Below are positions 11,297 through 22,279 of a stretch of DNA of 64,000 bases, in pieces. The notes below the pieces were generated by a model that did no database searches, was not told the DNA's origin, and saw only the letters and a program-made list of their open reading frames with translations. A program made the translations under genes and the position numbers. Source of the stretch: Setoptus koraiensis (Eukaryota; Arthropoda); the NCBI GenBank assembly GCA_048013815.1, contig CM106585.1:16926001-16990000 (forward strand), in the 5' to 3' direction. Position 1 is the first letter of the stretch; each line of letters starts with the position of its first letter.

Positions 11297-11625
11297 TGTC
11301 TTGCGACTGCTGCCCGACCAGCTGATTGCGCCCGACCGACCAATTGGGACTGTTGCCCGACCGACCGTCTGTTTGGTCTTGGTGCGTGTGCCCGGCGCGT
11401 ACCCGGTGTGCCGAACTGTGTGTATAGTGAGTGTGTACAGTATATAGTGTAAAGTATGTAGTGTGGGGTGCGTACGCGGTTTGTGTGCGGGCCGGACACC
11501 GGCGGCGAAGTCTCAAAAATTGGCCCGAGACGCTGGCGTTTCCGTGCGCAAACAAAGACACTGGCGCATCAAACGGCACGGGTCAAGGGGCATAGGTCAG
11601 CCGAGCTGTCACAGTCGCAGTGTCC

Positions 11626-11738
11626 GGCTGTCGTTGTTGTCTTTGCTGTCGTTGTTGTAGCCGCTGTTGCTGTCGCTGTTGTCGCTGTTGTTGTCGTTGT
11701 CGCTGTTGTTGTTGCTGTTGTTGTCGCTGTTGTCGTCG
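11626..11738. repeat. (TTG/TCG/CTG)n trinucleotide array
   Basis: Imperfect trinucleotide run about 110 bp long, upstream of the Na/K-ATPase start. Confidence 0.85.
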
Positions 11739-11934
11739 ATGCGGCCGCTTTGTTGCCGGTGAATGAACCCTCGCGGGCGCGATTGTTCATGTGCTCACTC
11801 ACCTGTGTCAATTTGATTGATTTCTCGCTGGCAAACAAACAAACGCGCTGCCCAAATCTGCTGTCTCTCGTGAGCGTTGGCCCATTGGCCAGACACGGCG
11901 ATTCGCTATGATCGGCGATTCTCTGGCTTCTGGC

Positions 11935-12060
11935 GGCGATTTTGCGGCGATTTTGCTGATTTTGCTATGATTTTGCTATGATTGTGCTATGATTTCGCTA
12001 TGATTTTGCTATGATTTTGCTGATTTCGCTCTGATTTTGCTGTGATGTTGCGACGATGCT
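11935..12060. repeat. About 12-bp tandem repeat (tatgattttgc)
   Basis: Ten or so imperfect units of gattttgctat type. Confidence 0.8.
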
Positions 12061-12300
12061 GCGGCGATTGCGCGATGCTCTGCGGCGGTGACGGCGCCAC
12101 CGGCGGCCGATGCAACAAATATGATCTCGACTCGAGCGGGCAATATTTTGCCGCTCCGTGCACCGGTACACAAAGCCGTGCACGCCAATGCACGGTCTGA
12201 TGGTGTGCGAACGGAGCGTGTGTCGCTCGGATCAAGTTGCCCTGACAACGGGCCGCTCGTCGGTCTCGGTGGCACCGCCGGGCCGGCACGAATTTCTCGC

Positions 12301-12426
12301 TGCCGATTTTCGGTCGATTTCGGTCAATTTCTGTCTGTTTTCGGTCGATTTTCGGTCGATTTTCGGTCTGTCTTCGGTCTATTTCTGTCTGTTTTTGCTC
12401 GATTTTCGGCCAATTTCTGTCAGTTT
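12301..12426. repeat. About 12-bp tandem repeat (ttttcggtcga)
   Basis: Ten or so imperfect units of tttcggtc / tttctgtctg. Confidence 0.8.
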
Positions 12427-13717
12427 TCTGCCTGACGGCGGCCGTGGACTCGCTCGGCGGCTCGCAATTTCAGTCAGACGCAATCTCAGGCGATCTCCAA
12501 CGATGGTGCACAAACTCAATCAGCAGCCGCTGAACAATGCTCACTAATGATTTAATTAGACGCCAACTGGCAACGCTGGCAACGGCGGCAGCAATCACCG
12601 TTGTTATTACTATCTGTTGTTATTGCTTGTGTGTTATTAACTGTATTATTTGCTGTTATTTGCTGTTATTGCGTCATCATTATTGCATCATCGCTCACTT
12701 ATTTTGTCAACATTGAGAGTTGAGAGTTGTGATTTTGTCTTGTTTTGTTCTGTCCGTTTGTTGCGCTGCTTGCGGCTTCTCGATTGCGCGATTCTTCGGC
12801 TCGATTCGGCTTCTGGCCTCGTTAACTAAAACGAACAGTTCATTAACAATCTCTCCAGAGTCTCAAGTCCATACTGACACACAATGGAAACTCAGAGCGC
12901 TCGCAACGGTCTAGCCAAGCTCGCCCGCAAAGCTCATAGACGGCCAGCAAACTATGGCGACGATGATGATGTTTTGATGGCAATGATGCGCAATTAAATT
13001 ATGCAACTCGCTGCTTTGCTGCTCACACGCTGACGTAACCGGATCACTTGGCTCGTTTGTCTATCATAACAAACAAGGGCAACAACTTTGGAGAACGACG
13101 GCAACAACTCTCACGGCATCGACAAAATGATTTTAGCGCCAGATTCACATATAAATACAATACAATACAATACGCATATAAAAATGCGCCATCACAGTCA
13201 GTCGGCCGCCGCGGCTCATTTTGTCGGGGCCGCGGCTCAGTTTGTCGGGGCCCGACATGCGCCCTGCACTGACTAGTGTCTTACATATCATAATAAATAT
13301 TGTGATACGACGCACACACACACGCATAAAACAAAGTTTGGGTCGTTATCTCGAGCGGCCCCATGTCGTGTCGGTTGTTGTGCCCAATCAATAGACGCTA
13401 TTGAATAGAGTCGCCGGCCGGAGCCCACAAAGCGCTGCAACCATCCGATGATCCCGACCGGCCCGAGCCGGCTGCGCCGGCGCCCGAGCGGGTCGGGCGT
13501 GCCCGCGGCCGAGGCACGCACAATCATGCGTGCGTAAACTGCATGCCATGGAGCTGCCATTTGGGCCGACCGATCGCGCTCGTGTTGTGCTGCGTGTGCA
13601 CGAGCACGGGATTCGCATCCGCACGCGAATCCGCGCACGAGTCCGCACCCGAGTACGCACTCAAACCCGCGTGCGGATCGTGCGCGAAATCGGGCCGACG
13701 CAGCGCGCGGCACCAAG

Positions 13718-13870
13718 CGAACCCGCAGAGCGATACCCAGCGAACCCGCAGAGCGATACCCAGCGAACCCGCAGAGCGATACCGAAAAACGCAGAGCGAT
13801 ACCAAAGAGCGACACCGAGAGCGACACCGAGAGCGATACCGAGAGCGATACCGAGAGCGATACCGAGCAA
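13718..13870. repeat. Compound minisatellite: 23-bp units followed by 12-bp units
   Basis: cgaacccgcagagcgatacc starts 23-bp units at 13718, 13741 and 13764. These grade into 12-bp gagcgataccga units to about 13870. The shorter unit is contained in the longer, so one array appears to have grown out of the other. Confidence 0.85.
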
Positions 13871-14055
13871 CGCAGAGGGCGATGTCAAGCGAACCGCGAG
13901 CGGCGCCGTGTCCGATACTGGCGGTCGTATTACGTAACAATAAAGCAAAGTGCTAGATTGTATCCAGCGGCAGCGCGTGCAAATTGACGGTGGCAATGGC
14001 GCTGCACGCGCCGTATTCATGTGCACGCGGCACGCGCATCCAAGTGGACGCATAG

Positions 14056-14094
14056 CGACGTTGGCGGCGACGTTGGCGGCGACGTTGGCGGCGC
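14056..14094. repeat. 12-bp tandem repeat (gcgacgttggcg)
   Basis: Three copies at an exact 12-bp period. Confidence 0.85.
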
Positions 14095-14273
14095 TGGCGA
14101 GCTCGCGAACGCAAGTCGCTGCGGTCGCTATAACTACTGGGTCGCTATAGCACCGCGCCGGCGGCGCTGGCGACACGGGCGTCACTGGCGGCCACGCCGG
14201 CGCCATCGCAGGGGGCCCATGCGGCCCTCGGCCGCACAGCCGCACGGACAGGCGGCCCCACGGTCGAGCAGCT

Positions 14274-14335
14274 AAATGGCCGAACAGTCGAATGGCCGAA
14301 CAGTCGAATGGCCGAACAGTCGAATGGCCGAATAG
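14274..14335. repeat. 16-bp tandem repeat (cgaacagtcgaatggc)
   Basis: Three exact copies start at 14281, 14297 and 14313, with partial copies on each side. Confidence 0.9.
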
Positions 14336-15377
14336 CCACGTTAACATAACACGTTACACGGCGACGGCCTCGGTAAATGGCTCGACGCGATGGCTCAGTG
14401 TGCGCTTCCGAGCGATTGCCTGTGGGGCCCCAGAGAGCCGCTCTGGCGCGAGTCAGCGCCAGTCGGCGGGCCCCAAATAGCTTCGGCGGCTGGCTGAGTG
14501 AGCCAGCGAATTCAGGTCAAACGCGAAAAGAGCGCTGGGCACAGATTAGCCCGAGCCGAAACAATGAATATACATGGCTCGCTGTTATTAATATATAAAT
14601 TGGGTGTGGTGAGTGGCGCCAACGAGCGCTCGCGCTGGCCTTCGACTCGAAGGCTTCGAGAGCCGCTGGCTTTTATCGGATAAGCGGTCAGCGGCGCTCG
14701 AAGGCCAGCAATTTGGCCGGCCGGCCGCGCCGACTGGCAGCCGACGTGCCCGCTAACTGCCCGTTGGTTGTTATGGCGACGGCCGGCCCCCGAGCCGCGC
14801 CGCGCCGCCCCGAGCCACTCAGCCGCTCACCTGGGCCGGCTGAGTGGCTCGGCTGGGCTGTTGGCGTGCGCTTAGCGGTCGCAACAAATGTGACACAATG
14901 TGTACATAATGAGAGGGGCCCGTCACAATAGTGTGCATAATTAGAGGACTTGTTGAGGTGTGTCCCGTGGCACCTATGGCCGCATTATGGCTTGCGCAAC
15001 GCATATAGCTCGTGCGACATTTGGCCTTGGCCGGCCCGTGGCAGCTCGCGGCGGCTTGCGGCGACTGGCGGCGGCTTGCGGCGGCTGGCGGCAATGGGCC
15101 AGGACTAAAGTGCGCTTATTTGATTAGAGCCGGCTGGAAATGAGCAGGTAAATGGGGCTGTCCGAGCGGCTCGTAATGGGTGTATAATAGCGTGATAAAT
15201 GGCGCTTATATTATTGATCATGATCAAACGAGCGGCTGGCCGCATTTAATTTTGTTTGGGGATTCCGCTCGGCCGGCCCGCTAGCGTTGCGTTGCGGCCG
15301 GCGAGCCGCGCACAGTTTGTGTCGCCGGCCGTCGAGGGTCGCCACCGTGCGGCCGACCATTGCTCGCCGGCGACGAG

Positions 15378-15472
15378 CACGCGCTGCCACGCGCTGCCAC
15401 GAGCTGCCACGAGCAGCGACCGACAACGAGCGGCGACCGACAACGAGCAGCGACCGACAACGAGCAACGACA
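15378..15472. repeat. 10-bp then 17-bp GC-rich tandem repeats
   Basis: cacgcgctgc-type units lead into 17-bp units beginning cgaccgacaacgag at 15417, 15434 and 15451. Confidence 0.8.
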
Positions 15473-15679
15473 ACGGCACCGTGTAGCCATACATCACCTG
15501 TTCAGTGTTTAGCGCTTGTCGTGTGTGTGTGTGTGCGCGTCGCTCGGTGGGCCGTGTCTATCGAGAGATTAGTCCGGTCAAGTTAATTAGTTTAGCTTAT
15601 CTTGATCGCTCGTGCAAGACACACACTATTAAACACTATTGCACGACACACCCACTGTTAGTCGGACGCCGCGCGGCCA

Positions 15680-15712
15680 GATCGAGCGGCGGGGGGCCCC
15701 CGCCGCTCGATC
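15680..15712. other. Perfect 33-nt palindrome (cruciform candidate)
   Basis: Two 16-nt arms (gatcgagcggcggggg and its exact complement) flank one central G. A G-rich run follows at 15729-15754. Confidence 0.9.
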
Positions 15713-15728
15713 CGGCCAATTACCGAAT

Positions 15729-15754
15729 GGGGGGCAGGCGGGCGGGGGGGGGGG
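15729..15754 (+). other. G-run / G-quadruplex candidate
   Basis: Runs of 6, 2, 3 and 11 G separated by one or two other bases, 17 bp downstream of the 33-nt palindrome. Confidence 0.7.
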
Positions 15755-16668
15755 CGCTATTGCTTAATAGATTGCAGACAGGTGTAAGCGAGCTGTTGAG
15801 CGCCGTTATAATCAAAGGCTCGCATTGCGTAACTGGCACCAATATATTGCTGATATTACATAACATTGACTGCTAGCCAGCTAGCGGCTAGCATTACATA
15901 ATAGGTCTTGTTTGGCGCTTGTTATTATGTAATGCGCCGTGTAGCGCGTGTGTGTCACGCGAACAATATTGCCCAATATCGCCCGATATTGGCCCGCGTT
16001 TTGCCTAATATTGGCCCGCGTGTTGCTTGGCATCGTGGCCCGTGCGGCCGATATTGCGTTGCGCTGTAAATTACTGTGCTGTATATTGCCCATAATGCCC
16101 ACCGAATATCCGGATAATGCACCGAACATCACTGGCGAATATCTGGATATCGCCAGCGGATGTCTGAGTGCCGCCAGCGAATATCCGATATCGGGAGTCG
16201 CATTGTCGTATTGCCGGCTATCTTGCCACCATACATGCGCCGGGCACGCTATCTGTTTGGGGGCCCAAATTATTTTTCTTTATTTTATTTTTTATTCAAC
16301 TTGTGCCTCACCTCGGTCTGTGTTATTGCCATTGCGCGCGCGTGTGCCACTACTGGATCGTAACAGTGCGCGCCCAATGTCAATGGTGATATATGCACGC
16401 TCAATGGGATATATCTATATATACATATGCGTACGTGTGCGATATGAGCCATGGGTGGCATACAAGCCATATAACACAATAATACAAGTGCATGCTGGCT
16501 GTACTTGTAATTGCGCAATAGTTCATTGGGGCCCCTCTGCACGCGGAATCGCTTCAACTGCCTTCGTCGTTCTCGCATTATAACTCTCATATTGTATATG
16601 AGAGTTGCTCTCGCCGGGCCGGCCCGCGTCCGCCCATGCCCGACCATTGGGGCCCGCCAGCGGCCACA

Positions 16669-16765
16669 ACCACACGCACACTAGCCGCCGCCAGTATCCA
16701 GCCGCCGCCAGTACCCTCCAGCCGCCAGTACCCTGCAGCCGCCAGTACCCTGCCGCCAGCCGCTA
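16669..16765. repeat. About 20-bp tandem repeat (gccgccagtaccctgca)
   Basis: Four to five imperfect copies. Confidence 0.75.
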
Positions 16766-16903
16766 ACTAGCTACGGGGCAGCCGCGGAATCAAGTCGCGC
16801 AAGTCGCCATTTGCTCGATGTGGTCGCTATATGACTCATATAATATGAGACGGCCCGATATCGAGGCGCGTATATAGTGTCGCGGGTACATGTCGCGCGC
16901 ATA

Positions 16904-16975
16904 TCCGCGACAAGCCCGCGCTACGTCCGCGACAGGCCCGCGACAGGCCCGCGACAAACCCGCGATATATCCGCG
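16904..16975. repeat. 11-bp tandem repeat (gcgacaggccc)
   Basis: Five to six imperfect units. Confidence 0.75.
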
Positions 16976-19162
16976 GGTAGCGGATCCATTTAATTTCCTA
17001 CGCATACAACAAGCAGCCAGCGAGAGGGGGCCACCTTTGCGCTGCAGTTTACACAGGCTCGCAGTTTGTTTGCACACTATCTCGTTTCCACCGGCTCACA
17101 TTTGGGCAATCGCTCGCTTACATGTACCCCATAGTATGAGGCCCAGGCAATCCGAAGCATGGGCACACAATAATATGGGCCCCATGTACACGCCGTACCT
17201 CACGTGCACCCCGTACCCCATACGCAGCCGGTTTTGCATTGTCTTTGTTTTACATGCTGAGTGTGGTACATTGATTTCGGTTAGTGGCGTTCGGTGAGCC
17301 GTCATTGCGACAATTTCACTGGTATTCACTGGTATTTCCCTTGATGGCGGTATCACCGGATTTTAGATGAGCCTGTGCCCAGTTATCCATCGATTGGCTG
17401 GTTGGCATTTTTTATGCAAATTGGTCGGTGTTCAACGATGATCGCTCCATGATTTTGCGCCACGCTGCCATTACGTCACAAAACACGTCGCTTGTCGCTT
17501 GTCACTCGATATCGTTGGCGCTGTCACTGTTGACCATTTCAACTTGACCAGTAAGCAGCCACAAACAGCTGACTGGTGCGAATATGATTTGACATTGTGA
17601 GCGACATGTGAGCCTCATCATGTGAGCCAAGCTCACCTGGATGACTCATCCATAATGAGTGATCGATGGCGAGCCGGTCAGCGGGCGCCATTCAGCAGCT
17701 TGATCAATTCATGCAAGAATCGTTTTATGCAATCGGTTGACCATTGGGCAAAACTATGAGCAGCAATTTGATTTTGTTCGTTTGCTTGTTTGCCTGTTTG
17801 TTTGTTTGCAGCTTGTTGTACATTACATTACGTAACATTGCATGGCATTACATAACATTGCATAACAATGCATAACATTGCGTTGGATGGGCCATGAATC
17901 GTTGGCGTTGTCCGATTGGCCGGGCCAAGTGCATTTGCCTGTTCGCACACCATTGCACCAAGTGGTTAAGTAGGCAGTGTTACGTAACACAACGGCACAA
18001 CAAACATAATTAATGAAATGAATGCGCACAGCGATAATGCGCATCGATGCCCAGCGAGCAGCGAAATAAGTCGACCGGCACAACTGTGCACTTGTCGCCA
18101 GCAGCCCGCTCTCTGGCTGCCCGCTCTCTAGCGGGCCGGTCTGGGGCAACACGGTCTGCGGCGGGCCGGTCTGTGGCAGACTGTGGCGGCGACCGGACCG
18201 TTGTGACTGGCACACTGTTTGCGACACGCGCACACTGTTCCACGAACAGTGTTTGCCGATTGAATCATTTATCATTTGACAGTTATTTACAGCGAGCGTA
18301 TATTGTATATTGTTGATACAATTGTATTTTTATCAAACTGGCCACATACATGCACTGCGCGCTGGCATACGACACACGAGTATTATATGATTAAATGTGG
18401 CAAGTTGTGGCAAGTTGCGCGAGTGACAAGTGCAAGTTTGTTACAAGCCAAGGTGAGCAAACTAATGAACTGGCGCTTGTGCGATACGAGTTGCGTCGGT
18501 GCGCCTAGCTTGCCAATCGCGCCTAGCTTGCCAATTGCGCTGTGCAGCTCGCCAATTGCGCTGTGCAGCTGTCAAGCGCTTATTATGCAATTGCCGCTAT
18601 CGCAACTTGTCAGCAACAATCGCGGGGCCAACGACAGCAACAAACAAACCGAATATGCTAATTTCTTCTATTTCGACTCTGTTGGGCGCTCTGCAGCGGC
18701 CGACACAGCAGCGCCTCTATGGTCAGTGGGTTTGTTTCAAGGGGCACTGGACGTGGCATTGGCATTGTCGGCTCGTTGCGCCGACTGCAGGCCGGCGTGT
18801 AGCACGTACTGCGTGGCGCAAGTAAATCACGCTCGACACAAACGCTTGCATTTGCATTTGGCTCGCTCGGTGGCGCTCAACAATCGCATTCAACGCTGCA
18901 CCGTCAATACTATTGACTCGGCGCTCGGTGCCGCGCTGATTCAATAGAGCATAACAAGTGTTGCTGTTGTTGTTGTCGCGCGCCTCGTCCACAATCACGT
19001 GCCCATTCATGATAATCACCTTGCTGCGTCGAGTTGGCCGTCGAGTTTGCCGTCGAGTTTGTTGTCTAGCTTGTCGTCGAGCCAGTTGCCGAGACGCGAC
19101 AAATCGCCAGCAAAGCGGGCGACAAACTGGCCTCGTGCGAGCACTAACAAGCGCCATTTGCG

Positions 19163-19207
19163 CCCCACCAGCGACACCGACACCGACACCGACACCAACA
19201 CCGACAA
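19163..19207. repeat. 6-bp tandem repeat (cgacac)
   Basis: Six near-perfect hexamers, reading accgac/caccga. Confidence 0.8.
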
Positions 19208-19949
19208 CAATACACACATGGGTGCATATACGCAAATACGCTGCGGATAGCGCGCAAACCGGTAGTAATAATGACGCTGACCAAACGAAATATTAACGAA
19301 ACACTAGCGACAGTTGTCGTCACTTGCACGCGCCAAGTCAAGTGTCGCCCGTGTCACTTCCGTTTTGCCACTTGCCGGCCAGCGGGCGCTTACTTGTTCG
19401 CGCTGGCCTGCACAGTGTGTGTGTGTGCAAACTGTGCAACTTGTGCAAATGGCGAGCTGCAAATGATGCCAACCGCCGTCGCCGTCCAACAATATCGACA
19501 TTGTAACAACACACACATTGCTACAACTGTCCACTGTTGGTCGCTTTTTTGCCAAGCTCGCCAGGCTCATTAGCCGTCAACATTGGCGGCCCCATAGCAT
19601 TGTACATGGTGTAGCTAAGTATGGTGCAATATCCGTGTAGCCTCATACTGTAACACACTTATATATTATAACACTGTTACACACATATCGCTGTATCGTA
19701 TCATCATTATGTGAACGCCATGTTCACCATTTCGACATCGATAGCCGCCTAGACAGCAAATTGTTATTACAGTGTATCAGCTGACTTGTGTCGATACAAA
19801 TTTGCTTGACGGCTATTTTGTCGGTTTGCTTTGCGCCTCGCACTTGCCTCTGTCTGCCAACTCGAAAGAAATTGTGCAGTTGTATGCATGTCATCACTGT
19901 TGTTTGGCCCCATTCAATGTAGCATAAAGTTATCACAAAGTTTAGGTAG

Positions 19950-20540
19950 TGTCCACACTGGAATGCGACACCAAAAGGGGCCAGGTCTCGCCTGGGCCCC
20001 TTGAATCATCTCTGGGCTTTTGTACTTTGTGCCTAAATTGACAGTTTTGTCAGTTTTGTGTGTGATCATATGCACTGTAGAGGGCGATATGTCCAATTCG
20101 ATTGCGTAATTAGCCGAGCTCTTTTCTAGTCATACACACACAGTGTCCAATCTGAATGCAAGCCACCAAAAACCATGCTATTATGTATATATCCAGTGGC
20201 CAACACGATTGAATTTGGTGAGGGATCGATTAGTGTTGAGCGTTGACATTTGTCGTACGCTGTGCATATGCACAATAGAATTTTGCGAGTCTTTAATCAG
20301 TGTTTAATTAGGGCAAAACATGATTTGCCCGTCCATCATGGTACTACCATGGTAGTGTTTGGAAAAATCCACACAAAATTATCCAAGGCATTGATTGAAT
20401 CGATTCGGATTGAGTGCCCAGTTGATCCCTATACTATACAGTACAGTATGTCTCTCATGGCCAATGCAATCAAGTCATTGATTCGCATTTGCCGCTATAG
20501 AGATACCGGCTTTATTGGATTATGTCATCAGATTGGATAG
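19950..20540. mobile_element. Possible decayed DNA-transposon (Tc1/mariner-like) relic
   Basis: On the minus strand between about 20125 and 19914 a frame reads an HTH-like segment (ELDISPSTVHMI, then LGTKYKSPEMIQ). This resembles the N-terminal DNA-binding part of Tc1/mariner transposases. On the plus strand at 20250-20540 a separate frame contains TTMVVFGKI, vaguely like the start of a mariner catalytic domain. A roughly 30-nt motif beginning agtgtcca..ctg.aatgc occurs twice in the same direction (19950 and 20142). The two protein-like pieces point opposite ways, so this would be two fragments or a rearranged element. Weak evidence. Confidence 0.2.
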
Positions 20541-20916
20541 AAACAGATTTAAACCAAGGCCATTCGTCGCCTTTATTGAGATTTCGATCACACTTTGTGA
20601 GGGCAGAATAGGGTCTCCTCTTTTACACTCCCGAAATTCGGGACCCGAATGAGCTCTTTGAATTTGGCGCCAATATGCCGAATTGTGCAATATTTTTCTC
20701 GATAAATATCATAAATTCACGTGATGCCGATACGTTCAGCCAAAATACACATTTATCCAGTATTTACACAGATACTACAATTATTGTTGTTATGTAAACA
20801 TCCATCTTTTGGCTTCATCACACCATCCGGACAATGATTGAACAATGATTTAAACCCTGGTCTCCACCATCACTATTTGGCAACTTTTATTCGCATGCAC
20901 CTTGCACCCACGGCCC

Positions 20917-21792
20917 ATGGACCCAACTTACAGGGCTTACTCGCCCGATGGCATTTATTATGAGCCCAGTGGCACCAGCAACAACAATCATCTATTCAGC
21001 AGCAACAATTGTGAGACTCAAGCATGTATTTACATTGATTCTAGGACACCCATAACAATCGAAATCCCCTTACCACCAGAACGAGTGACTCTGGCTGATT
21101 TTAAGATAGCCTCAGGATTGGATCACAATAACACGCTATATAAATACTTTTTTAAAACTGAAGACAGCGATTTCGGTATAGTGAAAGAGGCCATATCTGA
21201 CGATTTTGCCCCCCTACCAATGTTCAGAGGACGCATTGTTGCCTGGGTCCTCACAGAAAACATGGGTCCCAGCTGGCGCAACACGACAGCAGACTATCCC
21301 AACAATAGGTATGACACTTTACATAATAATGCTGTCAGCTACCCTGTATTGCCGCCAGCGTGTGCCACTAGTCCACGGCCATCATCTGTCGATGAGACAA
21401 CAGGTAGCAGTAATATGGGAAATTTCAACACACGATTAGGAGGATCACTGAGGTCCTATGACCGTTGTAACCCATCACCGACCATGCACAAAGATAAAAT
21501 TGATATTATCAAGGTTGTCCAAACAATGATGTTGCCAACATCAGGTTTAGAGGTCAAAGATAGAGAGTGGCTCAAGATAACAGTGCCAAAAGCATTCCTT
21601 GGCTCAGATGTCGTACAATGGTTAGAGAAAAATGTCTCTGGCTTTCAAAATAGACGGGACATAAAAAACTATGCCAGTCGAATGTTAGAATTGGGCTACG
21701 TCAAAGATATGATAGCATCTAAATCTTTTTCTGAAAGGTGCTACTACGTGTTCGCCAATAACATTTTGTCCGGTAAAGTGACATCATCCTAA
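20917..21792 (+). CDS. Dishevelled-like protein with DIX and DEP but no PDZ
   Basis: A 291-residue protein in one open frame. ATG 20917 follows CCC and is the first in-frame ATG. Residues 37-112 form a DIX domain (IEIPLPPERVTLADFK, YKYFFKTEDSDFGIVKE, FRGRIVAWVL), which mediates head-to-tail polymerisation. Residues 207-281 form a dishevelled-type DEP domain (SGLEVKDREWLKITVPKAF, LGSDVVQWLEKNVSGF, FSERCYYVF), which binds Frizzled and membrane. About 95 low-complexity residues join them. The PDZ domain always found there in Dishevelled is absent, and the continuous frame leaves no room for it. The long C-terminal tail is also missing, so the protein is less than half the usual length (over 600). 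AATAAA lies at 21872-21877. Probably a reduced paralogue acting in, or dampening, Wnt signalling. Whether a full dsh exists elsewhere cannot be seen here. Confidence 0.85.
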   Translation: MDPTYRAYSPDGIYYEPSGTSNNNHLFSSNNCETQACIYIDSRTPITIEIPLPPERVTLADFKIASGLDHNNTLYKYFFKTEDSDFGIVKEAISDDFAPLPMFRGRIVAWVLTENMGPSWRNTTADYPNNRYDTLHNNAVSYPVLPPACATSPRPSSVDETTGSSNMGNFNTRLGGSLRSYDRCNPSPTMHKDKIDIIKVVQTMMLPTSGLEVKDREWLKITVPKAFLGSDVVQWLEKNVSGFQNRRDIKNYASRMLELGYVKDMIASKSFSERCYYVFANNILSGKVTSS

Positions 21793-22279
21793 TACCGACT
21801 CTCTAAAGTCTTTGAATGCAAGTTTCCTAAAGTTTGTTTCATGGGTCATTATTTATTTATGCACACAACACAATAAATCCTGAGACAATTTCTTTTTTTA
21901 GTTTAAGACTGCAAGCAATTCGTCTGAGCAACTACGAAAATATTGATAAGAAGTCAATGTATAATTTCAGATATATACAATTAGAGTCACCTGAATTGAA
22001 TCCAATAAATGGGACTTTTCTCATTTTTTACAGCCAAAACACTTATGATGTGGATTGATTTTTATATCTGTTAAGATATACAAATTGTTACTCTTGTTCT
22101 GTGTCTCATATATACTACATTTTATAAATATGGGATATGTTTCAGAAGGTGTGTATCGATCAAAGTAGCAACCAACGTAGTAGTACTGTTCATGCCTAAC
22201 TCATGAAGGACAATTGTTGATCAACTATGACGATTTATAAATAGTGTGATGTATAAATACTGGATTATCCATCTAAAGT
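21793..22279. other. 3' UTR of the dishevelled-like gene and short spacer between convergent genes
   Basis: AT-rich, with AATAAA at 21872-21877 on the plus strand. Nothing else recognised. Confidence 0.5.
21872..21877 (+). terminator. Poly(A) signal AATAAA of the dishevelled-like gene
   Basis: First AATAAA after the stop codon, 80 nt downstream. Confidence 0.55.

Larger units (their letters stand above)
11297..19949. other. GC-rich noncoding region packed with minisatellites
   Basis: This 8.7-kb stretch upstream of the Na/K-ATPase holds no frame with a recognisable domain. The many open frames follow tandem repeats or GC-rich low complexity. The first few hundred bases should hold the ATPase promoter and 5' UTR: an ACTATATACTG element reads on the minus strand near 11437. 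The major repeats are listed separately. Confidence 0.6.

Noticed and set aside
13288-14347. Several frames over 130 codons on both strands
   Set aside because: GC-rich and tandem-repeat DNA lowers stop frequency; the translations are Arg/Ala/Gly repeats without domain signatures.
20250-20540. 96-codon plus-strand frame as an intact gene
   Set aside because: No complete domain, and its start is not an ATG; at best part of a decayed transposon.
21834-22058. 74-codon frame after the dishevelled-like gene
   Set aside because: AT-rich 3' UTR position, no similarity recognised, and it spans the poly(A) signal.
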